Assembly: GCF_040253635.1 (NCBI RefSeq)
Contig: NZ_JBEJGX010000003.1
Location: 2,046,001-2,110,000 of the forward strand
Length of the DNA: 64,000 bases
Reading direction: 5' to 3'
DNA from: Streptomyces sp. Edi2
GTDB lineage: Bacteria; Actinomycetota; Actinomycetes; Streptomycetales; Streptomycetaceae
In this document: positions 48,495-58,237 of the stretch, piece by piece
Numbering within the stretch: the first letter of the stretch is position 1
Layout of the letters: each line of letters starts with the position of its first letter
Made by a program: the position numbers and the translations under genes
Notes under the pieces: model-generated
What the model was told of the DNA's origin: nothing
Database searches by the model: none
Seen by the model: only the letters and a program-made list of their open reading frames with translations

Positions 48495-49484
48495 TCAGCC
48501 CACCATGCCCTCGGCGAGTTCCTCGGTGAGGTTGGACTCGGTGCCGGGGATGCCCAGGTCCTGGGCCCGCTTGTCGGCCATCGCCAGCAGCCGGCGGATC
48601 CGGCCGGCGACGGCGTCCTTGGTCAGCGGCGGGTCCGCGAGGGCACCCAGCTCCTCCAGGGAGGCCTGCTTGTGCTCCATGCGCAGACGGCCGGCCGCCG
48701 CAAGGTGCTCGGGGACCTCCTCGCCCAGGATCTCCAGGGCCCGCTGGACCCGGGCGCCCGCGGCGACCGCGGCGCGGGCCGAGCGGCGGAGGTTGGCGTC
48801 GTCGAAGTTGGCGAGACGGTTGGCGGTGGCCCGCACCTCGCGGCGCATCCGCCGCTCCTCCCACGCCAGCACCGACTCATGGGCGCCGAGCCGCGTCAGC
48901 AGCGCGCCGATCGCATCACCGTCACGGACGACGACGCGGTCCACGCCGCGTACCTCACGGGCCTTGGCGCCGATGCCGAGCCGGCGGGCGGCGCCGACCA
49001 GCGCGAGCGCCGCCTCGGGTCCGGGACAGGTGACCTCCAGGGACGAGGAGCGGCCGGGCTCGGTCAGCGAGCCGTGGGCCAGGAAGGCGCCGCGCCAGGC
49101 CGCCTCGGCGTCGCAGGTCGCGCCGGAGACCACCTGGGGTGGCAGCCCGCGGATCGGGCGGCCGCGGCCGTCGACCAGGCCGGTCTGGCGCGCCAGCTGG
49201 TCGCCGCCGGCCACGACCCGTACGACGTAGCGGCTGCCGCGCCGCAGGCCGCCGGGGGCCATCACCACCAGGTCGGAGCTGTGCCCGAAGATCTCCAGGA
49301 TGTCCTTGCGCAGCCGCCGGGCCGCGATGCCCGTATCCAGCTCCGCCTCGATCACGATGCGCCCGCTGACCAGGTGCAGACCGCCCGCAAACCGCAGGAT
49401 CGACGAGACCTCCGACTTCCGGCAGCAGGTCCGGGTGACGGGGAGCCGGGAGATTTCATCCTTCACCGCTGCCGTCATCGCCAT
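48495..49484 (-). CDS. whiA: Sporulation regulator WhiA
   Basis: A 329-residue DNA-binding protein that, with WhiB, controls the switch to sporulation septation in Streptomyces. It combines a LAGLIDADG-homing-endonuclease-like domain (about 1-225, without catalytic residues; [32 protein letters not shown]) and a C-terminal helix-turn-helix ([29 protein letters not shown]). The ATG start is 10 nt inside the end of yvcK. Confidence 0.97.
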   Translation of the reverse strand: MAMTAAVKDEISRLPVTRTCCRKSEVSSILRFAGGLHLVSGRIVIEAELDTGIAARRLRKDILEIFGHSSDLVVMAPGGLRRGSRYVVRVVAGGDQLARQTGLVDGRGRPIRGLPPQVVSGATCDAEAAWRGAFLAHGSLTEPGRSSSLEVTCPGPEAALALVGAARRLGIGAKAREVRGVDRVVVRDGDAIGALLTRLGAHESVLAWEERRMRREVRATANRLANFDDANLRRSARAAVAAGARVQRALEILGEEVPEHLAAAGRLRMEHKQASLEELGALADPPLTKDAVAGRIRRLLAMADKRAQDLGIPGTESNLTEELAEGMVG

Positions 49485-50536
49485 GGGCCGATCCTTCCAT
49501 GCATCCGAAAAATACGGTCGTACGCGGCTGCCAGCAGCTCCGGGTCGTGCCGGTCGGGGGCTCCCCCGGCGCTCGACCGGGCGTCGTCTCCTTGTGCGGC
49601 GACCGCCGCCAGCTCGACCTCGCTGCCGACCAGCTGCTTCGCGGCAACCGTCAGACCTTCGATGTCGGGCACGGCGGCCTTGTCGGCCAGCACCACGTCG
49701 AAGGCGAGTTTAGGGGCGTGTCGGGCCAAAACCTCCAAATGACGCTGCGGGGAGAAGCCATCGGTTTCGCCCGGTTGGGGCGCAAGGTTGAGCGAAAGGA
49801 CCTTTCGGGCCTTGGTCTCCTCCAGGGCCTCGCGCAGCTCAGGCACCAGCAGATGCGGGATCACGGAGGAGAACCAGGAGCCCGGACCGAGCACCACCCA
49901 ATCGGCGTCACGTACGGCGGCGACCGCCTCGGGGACGGCCGGCGGGTCCTCGGGGACCACATGGACGGACTGCACCTCGCCGCGGGTGAGCGCGACGGTG
50001 GCCTGGCCGCGGACCGTGGTGATCGCGTCCGGCCTGTCCTCGTCATGGCCCTTGACCTGGGCCTGGAGTTCCAGGGGCACCGCCGACATGGGCAGCACCC
50101 GGCCGTGCGCGCCGAGCAGTCTGCCCACCAGGTCGAGCGCCTGGACATGGTCGCCCAGCTGCTCCCACAGCGCGACGATCAGCAGATTGCCGACCGCGTG
50201 GTCGTGCAGCTCGCCCTCGCTCGTGAAGCGGTGCTGGATCACCCGGGACCAGGTCTGGCCCCAGTCGTCGTCGCCGCACAGCGCGGCCAGCGCCTTGCGC
50301 AGGTCGCCGGGCGGCAGGACGCCCAGCTCGTCACGGAGGCGCCCGCTGGAGCCGCCGTCGTCGGCGACCGTGACGACGGCGGTCAGGTCACCGGTGATCC
50401 GGCGCAGCGCGGTGAGTGAGGCGGACAGGCCCATGCCGCCGCCCAGTGCCACCACCTTGGGGGTGGCCCCCTTCGTCATACGGCCGCTGGGGACGAAGCG
50501 CCGGACCTTGCGCAGCCGCGGCGCGCGCCCGCTCAC
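49475..50536 (-). CDS. yvcK: YvcK/CofD-like gluconeogenesis factor
   Basis: A 353-residue protein of the YvcK family, which binds UDP-sugars and is needed for growth on gluconeogenic carbon and normal envelope synthesis in other bacteria. [67 protein letters not shown] and [19 protein letters not shown] are diagnostic. Near the C terminus, SSAGGAPDR is encoded by a hairpin-type sequence (GGGGG-CT-CCCCC around 49556-49566), perhaps an in-frame repeat insertion. GTG start overlaps rapZ by GTGA. Confidence 0.95.
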   Translation of the reverse strand: MSGRAPRLRKVRRFVPSGRMTKGATPKVVALGGGMGLSASLTALRRITGDLTAVVTVADDGGSSGRLRDELGVLPPGDLRKALAALCGDDDWGQTWSRVIQHRFTSEGELHDHAVGNLLIVALWEQLGDHVQALDLVGRLLGAHGRVLPMSAVPLELQAQVKGHDEDRPDAITTVRGQATVALTRGEVQSVHVVPEDPPAVPEAVAAVRDADWVVLGPGSWFSSVIPHLLVPELREALEETKARKVLSLNLAPQPGETDGFSPQRHLEVLARHAPKLAFDVVLADKAAVPDIEGLTVAAKQLVGSEVELAAVAAQGDDARSSAGGAPDRHDPELLAAAYDRIFRMHGRIGPWR

Positions 50537-51477
50537 TCGCGCCCCATATCCCGGTGGACGATGACGGTTTCCACCCCTTCGGAGACCAGCCTGCGGCCAA
50601 GCTTCTCGGACATCGCGACGCTGCGGTGCTTGCCGCCCGTGCAGCCCACGGCGATGGTCACATAGCGCTTGCCCTCACGGCGGTAGCCCTCGGCGACGAT
50701 CCGCAGCAGCTCGGCATAGCCGTCCAGGAACTCCTTGGAGCCCGGCTGGCTGAAGACGTAGCTGGAGACCTCGTCGTTGAGACCGGTGAAGGGGCGCAGC
50801 TCGGGGACCCAGTGCGGGTTGGGGATGAAGCGGCAGTCGATGACCATGTCGGCGTCGACCGGCAGGCCGTACTTGAAGCCGAAGGACATGACCGTGGCAC
50901 GCAGCTCGGGGACCTCTTCGCCGGCGAACTGGGCGTCCATCTTGGCGCGGAGTTCGTGGACGTTGAGGCTGGAGGTGTCGATGACCAGGTCGGCGTCGCC
51001 GCGCAGTTCGCGCAGCAGATCCCGCTCGGCCACGATGCCGTCGACGATCCGGCCGTCGCCCTGAAGCGGGTGCGGGCGGCGCACCGACTCGAAGCGGCGC
51101 ACCAGGGCCTCGTCGGAGGACTCCAGGAAGACGATGCGGCGCTTGACGTTCTGCGCGTCGAGGGTGGCCAGCGACTCCTTGAGGTTGGCGAAGAAGCGGC
51201 GGCCGCGGACGTCGACGACGACCGCGATCCGGGCGACATTCCCCTGCGAGCGGGCGCCCAGCTCGACCATCGGCGCGATCAGCTCGGGCGGGATGTTGTC
51301 GACGACGAACCAGCCGAGGTCCTCCAGACACTTCGCGGCCGTACTGCGGCCGGCGCCGGACATCCCGGAGATGATCACCAACTCGGGGATCGCGGCGCTC
51401 TCGCCCTGGTCGGTCGTGCCCGTGCTCACCTGTGCACCGTCTCTCTCGGTTTCCTGCGCTTCGTGCGGTGTACTCAT
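50533..51477 (-). CDS. rapZ: RapZ-family nucleotide-binding protein
   Basis: A 314-residue P-loop protein. Walker A is [20 protein letters not shown], the Walker B-like segment [11 protein letters not shown] follows, and the C-terminal domain has [15 protein letters not shown]. In Escherichia RapZ is an RNase E adaptor for small RNAs; in actinobacteria the role is less clear. A 25-residue charged leader precedes the domain. It is coupled to uvrC by ATGA and to yvcK by GTGA. Confidence 0.95.
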   Translation of the reverse strand: MSTPHEAQETERDGAQVSTGTTDQGESAAIPELVIISGMSGAGRSTAAKCLEDLGWFVVDNIPPELIAPMVELGARSQGNVARIAVVVDVRGRRFFANLKESLATLDAQNVKRRIVFLESSDEALVRRFESVRRPHPLQGDGRIVDGIVAERDLLRELRGDADLVIDTSSLNVHELRAKMDAQFAGEEVPELRATVMSFGFKYGLPVDADMVIDCRFIPNPHWVPELRPFTGLNDEVSSYVFSQPGSKEFLDGYAELLRIVAEGYRREGKRYVTIAVGCTGGKHRSVAMSEKLGRRLVSEGVETVIVHRDMGRE

Positions 51478-53705
51478 CGTTCCTGCCCCCGTTCTGCCGA
51501 CAACGCGGCCGGTGGGGCCCCGTCATCTTCCATGATCTCTCCTGTGGCGGTGTTCACCGCGGGGGCGGACGGTGCCGCCCCTGCCAGCGCCGCGGCGACC
51601 GTCTCCGCGGTCTTGCGCCCGACGCCCGGGACCTCGCAGATCTCGTCGACGGTCGCGGCCCGCAGCTTCTTCACCGAGCCGAAGTGCTTGAGCAGCGCCT
51701 GGCGGCGGGTGTCGCCGAGGCCGGCGACGGCGTCGAGCGGCGAGGCCTTCAGCCGCTTGCCGCGCTTGCTGCGCTGATAGGTGATCGCGAAGCGGTGCGC
51801 CTCGTCGCGGACGCGCTGGAGGAGGTAGAGGCCTTCGCTGCTGCGCGGCAGCACGACCGGGTCGTCGTCCTCGGGCAGCCAGACCTCTTCGAGCCGCTTG
51901 GCCAGGCCGCACACGGCGACATCGTCGATGCCGAGCTCGTCCAGCGCCCGGCGGGCGGCCGCGACCTGCGGGGCGCCGCCGTCGACGACCACGAGCTGGG
52001 GCGGGTAGGCGAAGCGCTTGGGGCGGCCGTCCTCGTCGGTCGGCCGGCCGGCCATGGGGTCCGGCTCCGGCTCGTCGGGGGGCGGCGTGAGGGCGCCGGT
52101 GGTGATGCCAGGGCCGGTGGTGATGCCGGGGCCGGTGGTGATGCCGGTGGTGATGCGGCCGGTGCCGTCCGTGACTCCGGAGGCGTCCGTGACTCCGGCA
52201 CGGTCCGTGGCTCCGGTGCCGGCGGTGACCCCGGTGCCGGCCGTGATGCCGTTGTCGTCCACGCGGGCGTCGCCGGGCGGCTCCTCCGTCCACTCACCGG
52301 ACTTCTGCTTCTCCTGGAGATAGCGCTTGAAGCGGCGGCCGATGACCTCGTGCATGGACCGGACATCGTCCTGGCCCTGGAAGGTCTTGATCTGGAAGCG
52401 GCGGTATTCGCTCTTCCGGGCGAGACCGTCCTCGAAGACCACCATCGAGGCGACCACGTCATCGCCCTGAAGGTGGGAGATGTCGAAGCACTCGATGCGC
52501 AGCGGCACCGCATCCAGCCCCAGGGCCTCGGCGATCTCCTCCAGGGCGCGGGAGCGGGTGGTGAGGTCGGAGGCGCGCTTAGTCTTGTGCAGCGCCAGGG
52601 CCTGCTGGGCGTTGCGGCCGACCGTGACCATCAGGTCCTTCTTGTCGCCGCGCTGCGGGATGCGCAGCGAGACCTGGGAGCCGCGGCGCTCGGAGAGCCA
52701 CTGCGCGATCGGCTCGACGGGCTCGGGGAGCGCCGGGACCAGGACCTCCTTGGGGACGGCGTCGCCCCGCTCCTCGCCGTACAACTGCTGGAGGGCGTGC
52801 TCGACGAGACCGCTGGTGGTGACGGCCTCGACCTTGTCCGTCACCCAGCCTCGCTGGCCGCGCACCCGGCCGCCGCGGACGTGGAAGATCTGGACGGCGG
52901 CTTCGAGTTCGTCCTCGGCGAGGGCGATCAGGTCGGCGTCGGTGGCGTCGGCGAGCACCACGGCGCTCTTCTCCATGGCCCGTTTGAGCGCCCCTATGTC
53001 ATCACGCAGCCGGGCGGCGCGTTCGTACTCCATCTCCTCGGCGGCCTCCTGCATCCCGCGCTCCAGGCGGCGGAGGTAGGCGCCGGTCCGGCCGGCCATG
53101 AAGTCGCAGAACTCCTCGGCGAGTTCGCGGTGTTCCTCGGCGGAGACCCGTCCGACGCAGGGTGCCGAGCACTTGCCGATGTAGCCGAGCAGACAGGGGC
53201 GGCCGATCTGGGCGGAGCGTTTGAAGACGCCGGCGGAGCACGTCCGCACCGGGAAGACCCGCAGCATCAGGTCGACGGTCTCGCGGATGGCCCAGGCGTG
53301 GCCGTACGGACCGAAGTAGCGCACGCCCTTCTTCTTGGCGCCGCGCATGACCTGGACGCGCGGGAACTCCTCGTTGAGGGTCACCGCGAGGTACGGATAG
53401 CTCTTGTCGTCGCGGTACTTGACGTTGAAGCGCGGGTCGAACTCCTTGATCCAGCTGTATTCGAGCTGAAGCGCCTCGACCTCGGTGGAGACGACGGTCC
53501 ACTCCACGGAGGCCGCGGTGGTGACCATCGTGCGCGTACGCGGATGGAGGCCGGCCAGGTCCTGGAAGTAGTTGGCCAGGCGCTGGCGCAGGCTCTTGGC
53601 CTTGCCGACGTAGATGACCCGGCCGTGTTCGTCGCGGAACTTATAGACCCCCGGCGAGTCGGGGATCTGTCCCGGCTTGGGTCGATAGCTGCTGGGGTCT
53701 GCCAT
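51474..53705 (-). CDS. uvrC: Excinuclease ABC subunit UvrC
   Basis: UvrC makes both incisions in nucleotide-excision repair. The 743-residue protein has the GIY-YIG nuclease (about 16-95, [25 protein letters not shown]), a Cys cluster (FPVRTC..C..GKCSAPC), the UVR domain (about 205-240), the RNase-H-like nuclease with D408 in FDISHLQG and D575 in VVVDGG, and C-terminal helix-hairpin-helices (about 675-725). A low-complexity insertion rich in GITTGP units (about 477-555) lies within the second nuclease domain. ATG 53705 (MADPSSYRP) is the start; upstream residues look spurious. Confidence 0.95.
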   Translation of the reverse strand: MADPSSYRPKPGQIPDSPGVYKFRDEHGRVIYVGKAKSLRQRLANYFQDLAGLHPRTRTMVTTAASVEWTVVSTEVEALQLEYSWIKEFDPRFNVKYRDDKSYPYLAVTLNEEFPRVQVMRGAKKKGVRYFGPYGHAWAIRETVDLMLRVFPVRTCSAGVFKRSAQIGRPCLLGYIGKCSAPCVGRVSAEEHRELAEEFCDFMAGRTGAYLRRLERGMQEAAEEMEYERAARLRDDIGALKRAMEKSAVVLADATDADLIALAEDELEAAVQIFHVRGGRVRGQRGWVTDKVEAVTTSGLVEHALQQLYGEERGDAVPKEVLVPALPEPVEPIAQWLSERRGSQVSLRIPQRGDKKDLMVTVGRNAQQALALHKTKRASDLTTRSRALEEIAEALGLDAVPLRIECFDISHLQGDDVVASMVVFEDGLARKSEYRRFQIKTFQGQDDVRSMHEVIGRRFKRYLQEKQKSGEWTEEPPGDARVDDNGITAGTGVTAGTGATDRAGVTDASGVTDGTGRITTGITTGPGITTGPGITTGALTPPPDEPEPDPMAGRPTDEDGRPKRFAYPPQLVVVDGGAPQVAAARRALDELGIDDVAVCGLAKRLEEVWLPEDDDPVVLPRSSEGLYLLQRVRDEAHRFAITYQRSKRGKRLKASPLDAVAGLGDTRRQALLKHFGSVKKLRAATVDEICEVPGVGRKTAETVAAALAGAAPSAPAVNTATGEIMEDDGAPPAALSAERGQER

Positions 53706-53804
53706 GCACACCACCCTACTGACCGGGACCGACAATCACCGTTCCCAGGCCCACTCCGCACCCCGGCTCTCCCCGTTCCCCGGCCCTCCCCCTCCGCGGC
53801 CCGG

Positions 53805-54689
53805 TCAGGCGCTGCGCCGCCTGCGCAGTGCCGCCGAGGCGGACAGCCCCAGCGCGAGCAGGGCGGCGGTGCCCGCCACGCTCGTGGCGGCGGTCACCGG
53901 CAGGCTGTCGCCCGCGAAGGCACCCGCCGTGACGGGCCGCGCGGCGCGGGGCTCCCGGTCCTGGTCCGGGGCCGCGGCCACCGGCCCGTAGCCACCCTCG
54001 CCGCGCCGCTCCTGCGCGGAGCCGGGGAGCTTGTCCTCGTAAGCCCGCGCCACCCGTTCCCGGTAGGCGGCGACGGTGGTCCCGCGTGCGCCGACGGCCT
54101 GGCGGGCGTCCGGGTCCAGTGGCTCGATCCGGTCGCCGTGCTGCACGTACCAGGCGTCGGTCCGCGGCTCGTGGAAGACCGTGCCGCCCTTCGCCCGCGC
54201 GGCCCCGGCCGCGGTGTAGCGGGTCTCGTCGTCGCCGGTGGCGATGGTGACGACCTTCCAGGCCGCGCCCCGCCGTGCGGTCCGCACCGAAGCCGTGCGG
54301 CCGTCGCCCGCGACGGCCTTGTGGGCGAAGAACTCCAGGCGGGCGACGGGGGCTCCGGGCCGACCGCGGACGAAGTCCGGTGACAGGACGTAGACGGGGA
54401 CGGCGGCGCCCTCGAGGTGCGGTGCGGCCTGCGCGGTGCCGGGGGCCGCGGCGCGCCCGCCGCCGCGCTTGCGTCCGGTCGCGAAGAACCGGGCGAGGGC
54501 ATCCAGGGTCGCGGGGGCGGCGGCCGCCGCGCGGGCGGCGGTGACGCTCGCCGGGGCGGGGGCCGGGGTCCGGGGCACGGGGGCGGGTGCGGCCAGGGCG
54601 AGGTGCGGGGTGAGGCCGAAGAGGGCCGTGAGGGACGTGCCGGTGGCGACGGCGCGAAGGGCGGTGCGGACGGCGGTGCGCTTCGTCAT
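53805..54689 (-). CDS. Secreted protein with LPxT-like C-terminal surface-anchor signal
   Basis: A 294-residue exported protein. The N-terminal signal is about 1-33 (GTSLTALFGLTPHLALA). A Pro/Ala-rich region follows, then a compact domain (about 90-205; VYVLSPDFVRGRPGAPVARLEFFAHKAVAG, TRYTAAGAA, WYVQHGDRIEPLDP). The C terminus has SLPVTAATSVAGTAALLALGLSASAALRRRRSA: a short LPVT, a hydrophobic helix and a basic tail, the architecture of sortase substrates, though the canonical LPxTG/LAxTG is not intact. ATG 54689 has GAGGAG at 9 nt. Function unknown. Confidence 0.78.
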   Translation of the reverse strand: MTKRTAVRTALRAVATGTSLTALFGLTPHLALAAPAPVPRTPAPAPASVTAARAAAAAPATLDALARFFATGRKRGGGRAAAPGTAQAAPHLEGAAVPVYVLSPDFVRGRPGAPVARLEFFAHKAVAGDGRTASVRTARRGAAWKVVTIATGDDETRYTAAGAARAKGGTVFHEPRTDAWYVQHGDRIEPLDPDARQAVGARGTTVAAYRERVARAYEDKLPGSAQERRGEGGYGPVAAAPDQDREPRAARPVTAGAFAGDSLPVTAATSVAGTAALLALGLSASAALRRRRSA

Positions 54690-54693
54690 GCCC

Positions 54694-55110
54694 TCAGGCT
54701 CCTCTCCGGTACCGGGAGTGTGTCCAGGAGAAGGAGCTGCCGTTCACGTGGTAGTCGAAAACGCCGCAGTTGTAGCGTTTGTTGGCCGACCGTGGATCAC
54801 ACCGGTACACCCAGTGGCGATCCGTGTCATATCCGTGGATCACATGCCTGTGGCCATCGCCGGAGGACCACTGGATCCGGGTCTCGACGGGTGGGCCGGC
54901 GTTCGATCTGGCCCCGCGGGCTGTCGTAGTGGGGTCAACCGGCCACGTATGAACCGGAGTTGAACCGGAGTTGACGCCCAGCCGGTCGAAGGCGTGCTGC
55001 ACCTTGCCGAGGGCGGCTTGGCCGCCAGGGCAGGCGGTTCCCTGCCGGCGGCAGAAGGCGGCGTTGCGGGAATGGTTCCGGCTGTCGTTCGCCCGGCGCG
55101 GCGTCACCAT
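54694..55110 (-). pseudogene. Truncated papain-like cysteine peptidase remnant
   Basis: The 138-residue frame corresponds to the C-terminal half of Streptomyces secreted papain-like peptidases: NAAFCRRQGTACPGGQAALGKVQ, PPVETRIQWSSGDGHRHVIHGYDTD (catalytic-His region) and YHVNGSSFSWTHS near the end. The signal peptide and catalytic-Cys segment (WCWAA-like) are missing; a stop lies 7 codons upstream of the first Met and the Rieske gene starts beyond, so there is no room for them. The Asn/Asp region reads DPRSANKRYN. Probably a 5'-deleted remnant. Confidence 0.7.
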
Positions 55111-55178
55111 CGGGGTGACCAGCCCGAGTTACCGGCAGCAGGGCGCGCGGCGGCCGCAGCGACCCGCGGGCCGGTGTG

Positions 55179-55592
55179 TCAGCCCGCGATCAGCTTGCCG
55201 CCCTCGGCCTTGACCGGGACCTCGGGCAGCGGCTCGGACGCCGGCCCCTGAATGACCTTGCCGGTGGTGACGTCGAAGCGGCTGCCGTGGCAGGGGCAGC
55301 TGCCCTCCTTCTTCTCGACCTCGGCCAGGATGCAGCCGGCGTGGGTGCACTTGGCACTGAAGCACTTGTAGGTGCCCTTGGCGGGCTGCGAGACGACGAG
55401 CCGGTCCTCGCGGTAGAGCTTGGCGCCGCCGACCGGCACCTCGGCGGCGGCCCCGAGATCGACCGGCTTGGCGGGCTCCGCCGGGGCGTTCGCACCCGAG
55501 TCCCCCGGCGAGCAGGCCGCCAGGCCGAAGCCCGCGGCGCCGGCGAGCGCGGCCCCCCGCAGCACGGTCCGTCGGGCGGGGGGCTGGCTCAT
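55179..55592 (-). CDS. Rieske [2Fe-2S] lipoprotein with Tat signal
   Basis: A 137-residue exported protein. The N terminus has a twin-arginine motif (ARRTVLRG) and a lipobox (GLAAC, about residue 27), so it is probably a Tat-exported lipoprotein. The Rieske cluster ligands are CTHAGC and CPCHGSRFD. Proteins of this type are frequent in Streptomyces; the electron partner is unknown. ATG 55592 has GGAG 5-6 nt upstream. Confidence 0.92.
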   Translation of the reverse strand: MSQPPARRTVLRGAALAGAAGFGLAACSPGDSGANAPAEPAKPVDLGAAAEVPVGGAKLYREDRLVVSQPAKGTYKCFSAKCTHAGCILAEVEKKEGSCPCHGSRFDVTTGKVIQGPASEPLPEVPVKAEGGKLIAG

Positions 55593-55614
55593 GGCTGCTC
55601 CAGAGATCATGGCG

Positions 55615-57027
55615 TCAGGGGTGGGCGGCTCCCGACGATACCGGCACAGACCCGTCCGCTTCCGGCCGGGCCGGGCGTCCCCGCAGCAGGTCCTGCTCGA
55701 TCTCCTCCAGGCTGCGGCCCTTGGTCTCCGGCAGCAGCCGCTGTACGAAGAGGAACGCCAGCAGGGTCGTCCCGGCGAAGAACAGGAAATTGATCCCGGC
55801 GCCCCAGGCGTGCAGCAGCGAGGGGAACACCAGCGCCACGATCATGTTGAACAGCCAGTTGAAGAGCACACACAGGCCGACCGCGGACGCCCTGATCCGC
55901 ATCGGGAACAGCTCGGGCAGCATCACCCACTGCACCGGCCCCCAGGAGATCGCGAAGGACGCGATGTAGAGCGCGATCCCGCCGAGGGTGAGCACGGACA
56001 GCAGCGCTCCGTAGCCGAGTCCGGAGAGATTGGTGACAGCCAGCAGCACCATCGCCGCACACATGCCCAGCGCGCCCCACCGCAGCAGCGGCTTGCGCCC
56101 CTTGCGGTCGATGAGCCGCATCGCCGGAAGCGTCATCAGCATGTTGAGCAGACCGATGCCGACGTTGGCGAGGATCGCGCCGCCGGAGCCGAAGCCGATG
56201 TCGGTGAGCAGGGTCGGCGCATAGTAGATGATCGTGTTGATGCCGACGAAGTTCTGGAAGAGGACCAGCAGCATCCCCACCACGAACACCGGACGCAGCC
56301 GTGGTGACAGCAGCCGCCGCAGCGTCAGCGGCTCGCTCTGCGCCTGCTCGGTGCGCTCGGCCCGCTCGATCTCCGCCAGCTCCTCCCCCGCCGTGCCGGC
56401 GTCGCCGCGCAGCCGGGTCAGCACCGTACGTGCCTCGTCGGTGCGGCCCTTGCCCACCAGCCAGCGCGGGCTCTCCGGCTGGGTGACGATGCCCAGGGCC
56501 AGAATCGCGGCCGGGATCACGCCGAGACCGATCATCCAGCGCCAGGCCTCGGCGTCGGCCAGCAGGTAGTCGGTGACATACGCGACGAAGATCCCGACCG
56601 TGACCAGCAGCTGCATCAGGGACGTCAGCCCGCCGCGCAGGTGCTTGGGCGCGAGTTCGGTGAGGTAGAGCGGGACCACGACGGAGGCGATGCCGACGCC
56701 GATCCCGATCACGAACCGGAACGCGATCAGCGAGGCGGCGTCGAAGGCGCAGGAGGCGCCCAGCGTGCCGAGGATGAAGACCCCGGAGGCCGCGAGGATC
56801 AGCCGGCGGCGCCCCCAGGAGTCGCTCAGCCGCCCCGAGAGGCCCGCGCCGAGCATGGCGCCCACCAGGAGGCCCGAGACGACCAGGCCCTCCAGGAGCG
56901 GGGTGAGGGCGATGTCGTTCTTGAGGAAGAGCATGGCGCCGGAGATGACCCCGGTGTCGTATCCCCACAGGATGCCGCCGAGGGCCCCGAAGACCCAGAT
57001 CAGCGCGTTCTTGATGCGTGCGGGCAC
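55615..57027 (-). CDS. Sugar-porter family MFS transporter
   Basis: A 470-residue sugar:H+ symporter-like protein. The signatures are GGILWGYDTGVISGAM, GRLSDSWGRRRLILAA, RFVIGIGVGIASVVVPLYLTELAP, QNFVGINTIIYYAPTLL, PMRIRASAVG and LPETKGRSLEEIE. GTG 57027 with AAGGG at 9 nt is the start; it begins 5 nt after the dehydrogenase stop, so the two are an operon. Probably imports a polyol or sugar. Confidence 0.94.
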   Translation of the reverse strand: MPARIKNALIWVFGALGGILWGYDTGVISGAMLFLKNDIALTPLLEGLVVSGLLVGAMLGAGLSGRLSDSWGRRRLILAASGVFILGTLGASCAFDAASLIAFRFVIGIGVGIASVVVPLYLTELAPKHLRGGLTSLMQLLVTVGIFVAYVTDYLLADAEAWRWMIGLGVIPAAILALGIVTQPESPRWLVGKGRTDEARTVLTRLRGDAGTAGEELAEIERAERTEQAQSEPLTLRRLLSPRLRPVFVVGMLLVLFQNFVGINTIIYYAPTLLTDIGFGSGGAILANVGIGLLNMLMTLPAMRLIDRKGRKPLLRWGALGMCAAMVLLAVTNLSGLGYGALLSVLTLGGIALYIASFAISWGPVQWVMLPELFPMRIRASAVGLCVLFNWLFNMIVALVFPSLLHAWGAGINFLFFAGTTLLAFLFVQRLLPETKGRSLEEIEQDLLRGRPARPEADGSVPVSSGAAHP

Positions 57028-57032
57028 GGCGT

Positions 57033-58049
57033 TCAGCCCTTCTGCGGGGCGATGTGGATCTTGCGGCCGGTGCCCGCCCGGAACCGGGCCACCGCCTCGT
57101 CGAACCCGTCCAGACCGTAGACGTCGCTGACCAGCGAGTCGACGGGGACGCCGCCGAGGCCGGCGGCGAGGACATCGATGGCGGGCTGGAAGCTGTGGTG
57201 CACCGCCATCGAACCGATGATGTCGATCTCGTGGTGGTAGACGCGGTACGGCGAGAAGGAGGCCGCGCGCGCCGGATCGGCGACGCCGAACTGCAGGAAG
57301 GTACCGCCGCGGCGCACCCGGCCCAGCCCGTCCTCGATGGCCGGGACGGCGCCGGTCGCATCGACCACGACCTCGAAGCCGGGCGCCCGGCCGAGCAGGT
57401 CCGCGCTGGTCACGGCCGCGTCGGCGCCGAAGGACTCGGCGAACGCCAGCCGCTCTTCGTTGAGGTCCACGACGGACACCGAGGCGGCGCCCGCGGTCCG
57501 TACGAGGGCGGCCATCAGCAGGCCCATGGTGCCGGCGCCGTAGATCAGATAGTGCTCGCCGGGCCGGCGCGGCAGCCGGTTCAGGCCGTGCACCGCACAG
57601 GACAGCGGCTCGACGAGTCCGGCCGCGGCGTCCGAGAGGCCGCCGGGCAGGAGGTAGCAGCAGCGTGCGGGCACGGCGACCAGCTCGGCGAAGCCGCCGG
57701 CCCGGGTGACGCCGATCGCGGTGTAGTCCTCGCAGAGGTTGCCGCGGCCGATCCGGCAGTAGTGGCAGGCGCCGCACGGCATGTTGGGGTCGACGGCGAC
57801 CCGGTCCCCGACCGCCCGGCCGGTCACCGCCGCACCCACCGCCACGATCTCGCCGGTCAGCTCGTGCCCGGGCACCAGCGGATAGACCGCGGCGGGCAGC
57901 TCACCGCCGAGGAGGTGCATATCGGTGCCGCACAGCCCGCAGGACGTGACGCGCACGACCACCTCATCGGGCTCCGGGCGGGGGTCGGGCAGCTCGGTGA
58001 CAGCGGCGCTGCCCCCCTTGCCCGGTGCGGTGACCACGAGAGCGCGCAT
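57033..58049 (-). CDS. Zinc-dependent medium-chain (polyol) dehydrogenase
   Basis: A 338-residue MDR enzyme. Catalytic-zinc residues are C40 (CGLCGTDMH), H62 and E63 (PGHE); structural-zinc cysteines are C92, C95, C98 and C106. The NAD motif is YGAGTMGLL. Similarity is to sorbitol/xylitol/arabitol dehydrogenases. Context (sugar porter, LacI, PfkB kinase) supports oxidation of a polyol to a ketose. Divergent from lacI across a palindromic operator. Confidence 0.92.
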   Translation of the reverse strand: MRALVVTAPGKGGSAAVTELPDPRPEPDEVVVRVTSCGLCGTDMHLLGGELPAAVYPLVPGHELTGEIVAVGAAVTGRAVGDRVAVDPNMPCGACHYCRIGRGNLCEDYTAIGVTRAGGFAELVAVPARCCYLLPGGLSDAAAGLVEPLSCAVHGLNRLPRRPGEHYLIYGAGTMGLLMAALVRTAGAASVSVVDLNEERLAFAESFGADAAVTSADLLGRAPGFEVVVDATGAVPAIEDGLGRVRRGGTFLQFGVADPARAASFSPYRVYHHEIDIIGSMAVHHSFQPAIDVLAAGLGGVPVDSLVSDVYGLDGFDEAVARFRAGTGRKIHIAPQKG

Positions 58050-58102
58050 CGGCGCCTCCTCACGACGTCGTGCGGGATTGCGATGCCGGGAAGGTAGCTT
58101 GG

Positions 58103-58130
58103 ACGTAAACGCTTACGCAAGCGTTTACGT
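58103..58130. promoter_or_regulatory. 28-bp palindromic LacI operator
   Basis: ACGTAAACGCTT (58103-58114) and AAGCGTTTACGT (58119-58130) are perfect inverted arms around ACGC. Nested inside is CGTAA-ACGC-TTACG. The A/T-rich arms stand out and the site sits between the divergent dehydrogenase and LacI genes. Confidence 0.8.
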
Positions 58131-58237
58131 TTTCGGTGGAGTGCTCGTAATGTGGTGGACTCGCGGACGGGGCCGTGGGAGGCCGCGGTGCCGACGGGGT
58201 GCCGACGGGTGCCGCACGCCCGGGGAGGAAGAGCCGG

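Noticed and set aside
52080..52260. CRISPR-like array in uvrC
   Set aside because: The repeats are short, contiguous and in frame with no spacers; they are coding tandem repeats.
51432..54383. 983-codon plus-strand frame over uvrC
   Set aside because: Antisense to UvrC and the next gene; no domain and no ribosome site.
57028..57777. Extended N terminus of the sugar porter frame
   Set aside because: The long frame runs through the dehydrogenase gene; the porter homology starts at GTG 57027.
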